Shown one piece after another: positions 1 to 9,121 of a stretch of 64,000 nt of DNA. Both the position numbers and the translations under genes were made by a program. The notes beneath the pieces are model-generated. The model was not told the DNA's origin and made no database searches. It saw only the letters and a list, made by a program, of their open reading frames with translations. This stretch comes from Agaricus subrufescens (Eukaryota; Basidiomycota; Agaricomycetes; Agaricales; Agaricaceae). The stretch is from NCBI GenBank assembly GCA_029945375.1, contig CM057065.1:930001-994000 (forward strand), read 5' to 3'. Position 1 is the first letter of the stretch; every line of letters begins with the position of its first letter.

Positions 1-95
1 TAGTGGAAATGAGTGGCAAGCAAACAGAAGCAAGTGTCAGAATTTCATCAAGAAAGTTTGTAGATTGTTTGCATAGTTTGAGAGATGATGATGAT

Positions 96-530
96 TTAAA
101 GCATGGTCAGCACATTGCTGAGGACTCTGGCCAAGACTGTAAGTGCAACAACAGCACCACTGATGTAGAGTGATCCAACTGCACCATTCTTGCTGTCTCC
201 ACCAGAGTCACCAGAGCCAGTACCTGTTGTTGTGGCATTGAGTGCACCTACAAGAGTAACACTCAGGTTAGTGACTGAAGGGGGGTCACCATGATTTATC
301 ACTGTACCAGAGCCTTGAGGGGGAGGGAAAGTCTTATTGTCATTTGTCTTGATGTAGGCATTGGCAAGTCCTTGATGAACACACATTGCAATGGGTCCTA
401 TGGTGAGATCATCACAAGCCAAAGCATCAGGCAAGATGTAACCTGTTGCTATATCGACTGTGTCCTGGAATAGATCATGTTTGAGAACAATAAATCCAGT
501 GTTTATGGTAGTGGCATTGCCCATGATGTA
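96..530 (-). CDS. C-terminal exon of a chitin-deacetylase-like GPI protein (partial)
   Basis: An open frame of about 144 codons runs from a splice acceptor (AG just upstream of position 530 on the minus strand) to a stop at 96. The first half contains GFIVLKHDLFQDTVDIATGY and, further on, LANAYIKTNDNKTFPPP. This is the pattern I know from the end of basidiomycete carbohydrate-esterase family 4 proteins, where a histidine-rich strand is followed by an Asn-rich tail. The last 40 residues are a Ser/Gly/Asp linker followed by a hydrophobic stretch ending in LSNVLTML, which looks like a GPI-anchor signal. No NodB catalytic motifs (TFDDGP, HxxxH) can be found in the next 1.4 kb upstream, where the hAT element begins. 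This is therefore either a truncated gene or a gene broken by insertions. Family assignment is from memory of the family pattern, not from a search. Confidence 0.5.
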   Translation of the reverse strand, partial: YIMGNATTINTGFIVLKHDLFQDTVDIATGYILPDALACDDLTIGPIAMCVHQGLANAYIKTNDNKTFPPPQGSGTVINHGDPPSVTNLSVTLVGALNATTTGTGSGDSGGDSKNGAVGSLYISGAVVALTVLARVLSNVLTML

Positions 531-1903
531 CTCCCAATTTTGTAAGCAGCATTAAGTGACAGTAATGTACTGTACTGTACGTGTTTTATCCATCATAAAT
601 GTTGTTCAACTGGATGACAAAATCAGTGCAGCTGGTTACTACAATCCTGCAAAAGCTACTACCAGAGTATACCATACAGAATGCAACAGCTTTTCTGGCC
701 AGGCAGTTCAACTAAGGCTGAGGCAAAGGTAAGAGAGGGTGCTGTGGCAGGTGAACAGTATGGCTGCTGACAAGTTTAGCAGTGTAAGGAGAGGCCAATC
801 ATAGGCTCAGGTTGGTTGGCAAAGTGGTTCAGATGTGATCAACTGGGTCACATCCTGGACACTGGATGCAGGGCAACTTGAGGGGGTTGATGTGCAAGAG
901 TGACAACACTTTAGGGGCACCAAGGCACAGAGTCTATAAATAACATGTATGCTATTGTTTGCATGACATTGTTGATCCATTCCACACCTACCAACTTGAC
1001 GCAAATCATCCACCATGTCCTATCAACTCATGTAACATTTGCAGCTGCAATCAGGTGATCAACACTGATGCAACACTCAGACAGGCATTGGCTGTAGTAG
1101 CGGCCATACCCCAAATTCCTTGGTGACAGGAACCCCTACATGCAAGTGCATACAATGGTGAGGAGTACCTTGTTTGCTTTACAAGCCTATCCTCACTATG
1201 ACCTACTAGTCAGTCTTGTTGCACCTCTCTCAAACTTGTGTGAAGGAATACACAAGCTCATGGTGCTGCCCATCACAAGGTGAAGAAACATTGCATGGAC
1301 ATCCAATGTTTTAGTTCATGATCTACCTACACAATGTCCTTTCAGAGCATGGTTAGCTTCCTCAGTAGGACCCATTTTGTTTACATGCAACAGTGGTGGG
1401 GGAAAACTGATGTGCTGGGTGGGACTGCAGTTACAGGATTGGCTATGGTGCTGAGTGTCACCATTGAGCTCTCGTAAGTTGCCTGATACCTTGCAAGAAT
1501 CAGTCTTGCTTTAACTGGTGCAATGATAGACCTAAAACCATTACCTTCTGCAAGGACAAGATCAACTGTCACTTGTCTGTCCTCCAGCCATCAACAGTGA
1601 TTTGGCACTTCTCCCGTAGCCCCAATCCAAACTTCATGGTCACATGGATCAGTGACAATCATGGACAGCCTGGACAAACTCAGCAGCAACTGCAATCATT
1701 CCAAGCTCCCCCACCTTACACCTAATTCCTGTGCCACATCATGCATCACACCAGTCTATAGGAAAAATGCAAGTGCGGAAGATTCCAGCAAGGCTCTTAC
1801 CAATGTTAAATGCACTTGTAGAAACTGTAAGTACCTCCAATTTTCTTGACATGTGATTGACTAATTTGCATTGAAGGGATGGAATTTGTGGATTGCTAAT
1901 GGT
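531..1903. other. Gene-poor flank of the hAT element
   Basis: No convincing gene. Short minus-strand frames exist (807-1016 and 1381-1572) but lack linked splice sites or a family pattern. A plus-strand reading near 1590-1610 gives a short phrase like a transposase 'DGW' motif, too brief to call. It probably holds degraded upstream exons or old transposon debris. Confidence 0.4.
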
Positions 1904-1914
1904 CAGTGTTGTGC
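1904..1914 (+). repeat. Left terminal inverted repeat of hAT element
   Basis: CAGTGTTGTGC; it matches the reverse complement of 8097-8107 exactly. It begins directly after the flanking CTAATGGT. Confidence 0.75.
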
Positions 1915-2189
1915 TCAGTCACTGACCAGTCACCTGGCAATTGATAGGTCAATGTGACTGGTTTATTTTACTGTTGACTAGTTAATGACTGATGCCACCA
2001 TCTACTAACGAGTTGATGTTTCCATGGACTCTGAATATATTGATTGAACCTGATTTGGGTGATAAGATAGAAGATCAGCAAGGTGGACAACTGTTTCACT
2101 CAAATATTGTCCCTAAAGTTGTGCCTAGGGTACCTAGCCAATTGAGAAACAGTTGTTAGGTTACACTCAGCATCCATAGCTTCGATGTA

Positions 2190-2552
2190 CAGTGGGGGAC
2201 AAAATTGTTCCAATGTTTTGTACCTTTGCAAAGAATGCTATATACCAGTGTACATAAAATATTTAAAATATTGAGGATATTTATGAATATACCTTAGTAT
2301 CTAAGCTACCATGGTGTGATGTTATGTGGCTGTACAGTTATTATTGGTCATTATATAATCCTTTTAAGTCAGAGCATCATTGGAACAGTTTTGTCTCTGT
2401 ACATTGAAAATACAGAATTGGCTACTTATCAAGGCAGAGGATACTATTTTCTGGCTATCAAAGCTACAAATGGTAGAATTGGTATTGATGCCATCAATAT
2501 CTGATCAAATGCTGCTGATATGATATCAGAATCCATCTATATGCTGCTCTAT
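2190..2552 (+). repeat. Left long inverted arm of mariner-type element
   Basis: Reverse-complementary to 3407-3768. By-eye alignment shows roughly 14 differences, mostly C/T or A/G transitions, and one 1-bp indel. The inner boundary is approximate. Confidence 0.8.
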
Positions 2553-3406
2553 AGATGTAATAATCTATTAGGTAGAAATTCATTAACTTTTACCTCACTA
2601 TTGATATTTATTTACTGTATTTTGGCAAAACTCATATTAAGAGGCTGGTTAAACTCAACAATATCTAATTTTAGGTAATCCATACTATTTTAAAGTCAAT
2701 TTGCTGCTATAGCACATTTGTTAAGCTTGTACTTGATATATTCTACCTATAATACTCTAGGATTGAATCATGTGAAAATTCCAAAATATATCTGAAAAGA
2801 TTAACATTCAATAATACTTCATGTTTAGTAGTTATTTGAGCTCTTGCACATTCTATGCAATCTTACAGTACAATTTTTTTCATTTATACACACTAACACT
2901 TCTTACCCTCTGCTTGTAAAACTCTTACACTTCCATCAGCATATTGTTTTCAGTTACAGATGATTATAATCTATTATTCTCAATATTCTGGGCCTATTTG
3001 TATCTTGATTAGTCATCAAAAACAAGCCCTGGTGCACTTTTACAGATACTCTCTAGAGTCTACTATATATTTATGTAAATACAGGCTTGTGGAGGAAGGT
3101 CAAAGCTTTTGTTTGCTCTTTGATTGATTGTTACATAAGCACCAACATTTATAGCATTAATTGGAACAATCAGCTTTCCAGCAAGTGGGCTGTTTGTGTG
3201 CAAAAAATAGATGAAAGTATATTTCTACCTAAGGATGATCATATTTATGTCAGCAAATAAGTCTTTAAATGGCATAAATTACATAATCCAGTATATTATT
3301 GTACTTAGATAACTGTTTTAATATAAATTACATCACAAGCCTTGAAGATAATGTAATAATAAGCTAGAGATTAAAGATTTACTACTTAACAAAGTATCTA
3401 ATCTTT

Positions 3407-3768
3407 ATAGTAGCATATAGATGGATTCTGATATCATATCAGCAGCATTTGATCAGATATTGATGGCATCCAATACCAATTCTACCATTTGTAGCTTTGA
3501 TAGCCAGAAAATAGTATCCTCTGCCTTGATAAGTAGCCAATTCTGTATTTTCAGTGTACAGAGACAAAACCGTTCCAATGATGCTCTGACTTAAAAGGAT
3601 CATATAATAACCAATAATAACTGTACAGCAACATAACATCACACAATAATAGCCTAGATACTAAGGTATATTCATAAATGTCCTCAAGATTTTAAATATT
3701 TTATGTACACTGGTATATAGCATTCTTTGCAAAGGTACAAAACATTGGAACAGTTTTGTCCCCCACTG
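3407..3768 (-). repeat. Right long inverted arm of mariner-type element
   Basis: Reverse complement of the left arm. It ends in the CAGTGGGGG terminus against the flanking TA. The inner boundary is approximate. Confidence 0.8.
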
Positions 3769-4093
3769 TACTTTGTGAAATTATCCAATGTGACAGATAT
3801 AGTTTGATAAGAATTGAGAACCATATCTATCCCCTGTGCCCCAATTTTAAATAGAAGGGTGATAGTTCACCATTTCACCTCTTTGAGAATGCATCCTTAC
3901 AATGCCCCAACACTGCTTTATACAACCCCTGCTACTGTATTTCTGATATGAACCACCACTGCTGCTGGTTGGTGGAATCAGTTTTACTATGACCATCCTG
4001 GTCGCAAAATATACAGCTAGGCTGCCCAGACTGGTGATAAATGGAAGGTTTATTGTATGTGCTGTTTTGAGTCGCATATCTTAGCTGTAGAGA

Positions 4094-7000
4094 ATGAAAA
4101 TGAGGTGGCATCTCAAAATGGGATTACTCTTAACATGCCGCAAAACTGGGCAGGTATTGAGTCATACTGTAAGCAACCAGTATCATTGCTTTTTTAACAA
4201 TGTTTTCACATTAAATGACATTCTAGTATGGTCTATAAAGGCAGAGGATCACTCAAGCAAAATTGGCTGTGGATGGCATCATTCTGCTGCCTCAACTTTG
4301 TTGAATCACATTGCTAACTGTCCGCTGCAAGAGACAGAAGTCCACTTGGCTACATATCACTTCCCATCTGCAACAAAATCAACTGGACACTCACCTGTCC
4401 ACACTCAATGTGTTGGAAGGAGTCTTCAGATGGCCCTGGCTCATTCCTTGCTTCAGACACACTGGCAGGCTGGTGGGGGTCCTTTGAGTGGATTTATACC
4501 ATCAGTCCCATCATTCCCAACTATTCCAAGTACACCCTCCGAGTCACTTGTTTCAACCCCCATTTTAACAGTACAAACATCTGCGGTATCACTCCTGTCT
4601 TCTACCCCCTCAGTTTCTATCTCTACTCTGCCAATCTCAACCCTGGCTGTTCAGGTTCTCAGCACCAACAGTAGCTCAAGTTTGCATTTTACTCCCAATT
4701 TGAGTCCACTACTTTTGTCAGGACATTCAACACCACAACCATCACCTCATATATCAAGCTTGATCATGAACTTTGCAAATTCATGTACCCTCACTTGATC
4801 AGGTTCTAATTCAAATATCCATCTCCAAAGCCCTAGCATTCCATGGACTGCAGAACAACAGCAGATGTTTGAATACCAGCTCACTCATATCACTGCTTCA
4901 GCTGGGTTATCACTGTCTTGGATTGAGAACATGGAATTTATTGCACTCATTGAAGAACTTGCTCCAGCAGCACAAATACCTTCTCATAAAGTTTTGACAA
5001 ACCAAATAATTCCTGGTCTTGTCAAGCACATTCAAGCTATCAACAAGAAATCTACAACTGGTGGTTTTGTAACCTTACAGGCTGATGGATGGACAGCAAA
5101 AAACAACCACCATTTTCTCACGTTCATGATCACTCTCATTACAAAGGTACATCTACCAATTGGAATATAAGTATTTAATTGTGCTAATACAATCTTTGGA
5201 CTAAAATAGATATACACTGTCAAAGTCACTGATGTAACCACTCGTCGCAAGACAGCAAAAATATTTTTAGAAATTCTCACCACTGTCTACCATGAGGTTG
5301 AGAAATATTGGAATGTTGTAGTTGTTGCAATCACCACAGATGCATCTGGTGAGACAAGGCAAGCTCAGCGTGACTTTGTCAAGAAATTCCCAAGTGTGGC
5401 TGTACTTGACTGCTACGCCCATCAGGTCAGTGCTACCTGTACTTTGTAGTTCACTTTCTTATTCTGTCTACAGATAAATTTGATTGTTGGTGATTATTTC
5501 AAGGATGGTTGCACACATATCAAACACACTGAAAATGCCAAGCATCTGATCACCTGGCTCCAAAGCAAAACACTTTTACTTGGTTTGATTCAAGAAGAGC
5601 AGGTTCAACAAAATAAACACCCAACTACAATCATTCAACCAGTTCTCACAGGATGGACTGCCCATCTTCATGCTTATCAGTGACTTGTATTGATTGAAAG
5701 TGTACTTTGTGCAGTCATTGCTACAGAAATGGGGAGATTGGAAAAGGATCGGCTTTTTATCAGGGGTGACAAGACAGCAAAAGATAAAGCTGCTCAGATG
5801 GTAGCAATTATCAGAGATCCAATCTTCTAGGATAGTATGCAACAGTATGCAATTACATTCAATGTTTTACCTGTTTGAGATACTTATTTTATTTTTAGAG
5901 TTATTTGTCATCTTGAACCACTTGGAGCAGCCATAAATACAGTTCAGGCAGCATTTTGTCATCTCGACACAGTGATTCTCACATTTGGATATCTGCACTA
6001 TATCTACAGCAACCTTCAAGTTGAAGCTCCAAAGACATGCATGCATGTCAAACAATTCTTCAAAGTTTGGAGGCTCGGTGGGCAAGAACCATTTATTGCA
6101 GCCATTATTGTCCATCCTTTTTACCAGCTTACTCCATTTTCCAAATCCTCTAGCCTCCATTTCACTAGTGCCTTGGGCCTATTGAAGCAGCTCTACAAGT
6201 GCTTCTTTTTGACTGATCCATCTATTGAGTTTGCTGTGGATGCTGTCAATTATTTACAGCGTACCAATAACTTTGCAAACCTCCAAGACTCAATTGATAT
6301 TGAGTTTACAATTGCTTCCCATGAGGTAAATACATCACAAAATTTCATAGATGTTAGCTGATACCTGTTATCTAGCATCATGCACCAAATCCAAATGCTA
6401 TTCTTCAAAGTTTCCATCTCAGTGGAAGTCTGGAATCATTGTTCCTAATCTTTGCACGCTGTCTTTTCTCCATCATGGCCAACTCTGCATCCTGCAAATC
6501 ATTATTCAGTAAATTCAGAAACACACTCACAAAGCTTTGCAACTGCCTGGGAAACAGTACCCTTTCCAATCTGAGTGAGCTTGCTCTTTAGGTTTGTGAC
6601 AAGCATCTTCGGGAAAAAAATAGAAGAGAGTGGTTGACAAAGTGACTTTGAGATCAAAACCCGGCCACAACTGATGCAACAAGGCCCCTTGCACCAGTAG
6701 GGTCAGCATCCAGTCTGCCATCCTCTGATCCTCCACTACCAAGTGGTTTTAACAATATATCCCAAGAGGATGGACTATCAACAGATACCAATAATGCAAA
6801 TGAAACATTGCCACCTTCAATAATTCGGGATTTAATCAATTCTTATCAATCTCAACTGATTGATGATGCAAGAGACAATAATCTGGTAGCAACATCTGTA
6901 TCTGATTCCTCTCTACCTTCGACTTCTACCATCAATCCTTCAACTTCGGTGCCCTCAACAGTTCTGCTACCCCAACCAAGTTCTATAACAAGGTTCCCTC

Positions 7001-7197
7001 TTATTTCAATCTCTGACCTCTTCAATTATGAGAATCCTATGTGGCTTAAACTTATCTCTGACAGCACAGAGCATTCAGAAAAGGCAGAACTATCACTCTA
7101 TGATCTTCTGAGTAGTGGCTGGAGCTCTAATGATGATGATGATACTGATTTCAGAGTTGATGTGACAATTGAGCAATTATTGGATGACTTTCTGTAA
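4094..7197 (+). pseudogene. hAT transposase pseudogene (BED finger, RNase H-like core, hAT dimerisation end)
   Basis: A hAT transposase can be followed across at least five exons. First come a BED-like zinc finger near 4250-4340 (Cys/His pattern in KIGCGWHHSA...HIANC) and a Ser/Thr/Pro linker. The core follows with TLQADGWTAKNNHHFLTF (about 5070-5120), then TTDASGE and DCYAHQINLIVGDYF, then the C-terminal dimerisation signature ANSASCKSLFSKF (6478-6520), and an acidic tail ending at 7197. Introns fit at 5147-5209, 5426-5473, 5845-5898 and 6326-6375 with the frame restored each time. The frame is interrupted by in-frame stops: TGA at 4796-4798, TGA at 5681-5683, TAG at 5828-5830 (where the family usually has Trp), TAG near 6588, and further stops before 6660. 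It is therefore a dead copy. The start at 4094 is simply the first Met of the open stretch; the real N-terminus may lie upstream. Confidence 0.85.
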
Positions 7198-7792
7198 CTC
7201 TAAACTCTAGATTTCTAGATTCTAAACGATTCTAGATTATATTTTTCAAACCCCACAATCTATGTAAAAATCTATTGAACCATAACACATGCATGTAGAC
7301 TAGATAATAAGTATAAACAGAGGCATTGCCATACCAGGGGCTGATCCATGAATTGATAGCATCATCATTGTGTCACAATGATAGGTGACTTCAAAACTTT
7401 GATTGCGACAATATGAATGAAATTTTTGCAACTCAACAAATCCAAGACATGCATCTCATCAACTGCAAGCATTGGATGACAAAGAACAGAATTTTCAGTG
7501 CTGGCATTAGCTGGCATGTCAAGACACCAGTGTACACAGGGCTATCAATACATACGGATGATAATCAAGCCACTAGTCACACCTGGGTAATTTCCCGCCA
7601 TCAATCTGACCAAGTGTGAGAAATTAGGCCATACTGTAAGAAAGTTTAGAAAGGCCTTCAAGTCTGGAATATTTCAGATTTTCAAGATCCACTGGCACAG
7701 TTACTTGATATATCCATCGGCATCACCGGCAAGTATTTTAGAATCTAGAAATTTAGAGAAATCTATTATTTAGAGTTACAGAAAGTCATCCA
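7181..7792. repeat. Inverted repeat at transposase 3' end
   Basis: The last codons and stop of the transposase (7181-7226, TGGATGACTTTCTGTAACTC and on) recur in reverse complement at about 7737-7792 with a few changes. The two arms enclose about 510 bp. This points to a local inverted duplication or a secondary fold-back within the hAT element. Confidence 0.65.
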
Positions 7793-8096
7793 TTAGTTTC
7801 ATAAATGAAAATTCAATTTTTGATGTCTACACAGCCCTTTTGATGAATTGATTTTTGTATTTGCTAGTCATAGTATATATTACCAGCTATCCCGCAAAAT
7901 TTCACACTTTCACAAGTTCATGCAAATTTATTACTGGCATATCTATGATTTTGGAAAGAAATCATAGGTCAATCAATAAGCGGCGCACTTCCTTAACTAT
8001 ACCAAAAGCGGTATAGCCGACATCAGTATCAGTCAATTGACTAGTCAAGTGACCGTCATTGACTGGCACCTGATGACAGTGACTAGTCATTGATTC

Positions 8097-8107
8097 GCAC
8101 AACACTG
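8097..8107 (-). repeat. Right terminal inverted repeat of hAT element
   Basis: Reverse complement is CAGTGTTGTGC, identical to the left end. It is followed by CTAGTAATGGT, an imperfect copy of the left flank. Confidence 0.75.
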
Positions 8108-9121
8108 CTAGTAATGGTGCAGGCAGGCTATTTTTACACAAGCGTATTGTGATCAAACGTGTCCGACAGCCAGATTAAGAAGCTGGCCAGAATAGTAGTA
8201 GAACGTGGATGTATGTGTAGGATGCGGCCATTAGCAAAGTTGTATTTAGCCTGGAGAATGCACTGAGAAGCTTATATGTGAATACAGAACATGGGCATAA
8301 AAGATCAAAGTAGACGTTGATTAGAGTGATTACGGGGATTGCAAAGGGGATCTGAACTTGAAGCGATTCAGCCGGTCAGTGCCTCTGAGTTCAAGGACAT
8401 TCCGCTGAACGGAATATTGCGTCAAATGACTCAGGAATCAATGTCATACAGTGCAGACAATCACGTTGATGACCTACGCAATGATAGAGTCAATTGTGTA
8501 CTGTTTTTTCCTTGCTAGCTTGCTGTCTGATCCGAGATGTAATATCGGATGCTGACCCTAGCTTCTGAGGTGTGTTCTGTATTTGTCTCGTATTTACAGA
8601 ATTGGAGAAGCAGGATGACGCTTTTTGTAATGTGTTGTGTGATTCCATATTTGCGTTCTTAATGTGTTCACAAAGCTAGATTGATTGTTACTCGTAAGAC
8701 TTGAATTGCAACAATTATGATACGCTGCAAGAGAGCTCAGGGGTGTGTGGTCCTGCTTATTCAAAATTATACGATGCTTTGTGGGCCGAAGGAACCACAG
8801 ACGGTGGTGGTGGTCGATTAAGAGCAGGGTGGACCAAGGGAAGTAGGGAGGGTGATGGATTTGGAGGAGGGGGGGAGCGTTTGGTGTAACGGTGGACAGT
8901 CATGAGTAGGGAGCGTTGGAGGTCGCAGATGCCAATTGAGCTGGTCATGTCAAGGCTGCGCCAAGGTCAGGGGATGGAGATGGTGCCGAGTTTGATGTGT
9001 GTAGATTGGCGCGCCCGATTGCTGACCACTCGGGACACCGGCCGTGTGGGAAAGACGCGGGCACTAGTCCTTCGATGTTGCAATCGCGTCTGATACTCCT
9101 TGCTAGTCCCCCACATTGTCC
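8108..9121. other. Intergenic, upstream of the NLR pair
   Basis: No gene supported. Short frames at 8701-8889 and overlapping minus frames around 8945-9309 are low-complexity or shadows. The promoter of the first NLR gene must lie here, but no clear TATA box is seen close to its ATG. Confidence 0.5.

Larger units (their letters stand above)
2190..3768. mobile_element. Tc1/mariner-type non-autonomous element with long inverted arms
   Basis: The element starts and ends with CAGTGGGGGACAAAA and its reverse complement and is flanked on both sides by the dinucleotide TA (2188-2189 and 3769-3770). This is the target duplication of Tc1/mariner elements. The two arms (2190-2552 and 3407-3768) are about 360 bp each and about 95 percent alike by eye. 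The 850-bp centre has no transposase or long open frame, so this copy cannot move on its own. It sits inside the hAT element, so it inserted later. The mirrored 60-70 codon open frames in the two arms are the same sequence read on opposite strands and are not genes. Confidence 0.85.
1904..8107 (+). mobile_element. Degenerate hAT-superfamily DNA transposon
   Basis: The element is bounded by an 11-bp terminal inverted repeat, CAGTGTTGTGC at the left and its reverse complement at 8097-8107. The left flank reads CTAATGGT and the right flank CTAGTAATGGT, which looks like an 8-bp target duplication with a 3-bp insertion on the right. Both subterminal regions are dense in short motifs of the type GACTAGTCA, TGACTGG and GTGAC in both orientations, as expected for transposase binding sites of hAT elements. 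Inside lies a broken hAT transposase gene (4094-7197) in the plus orientation. A mariner-type element is inserted at 2190-3768. Without that insertion the hAT copy would be about 4.6 kb. The interior is visibly more AT-rich than the NLR genes to the right. Confidence 0.8.

Noticed and set aside
2316..3642. Two similar 62-67 codon frames (2316-2504 plus, 3439-3642 minus)
   Set aside because: They are the same stretch of the inverted arms of the mariner-type element read on each strand, not genes.
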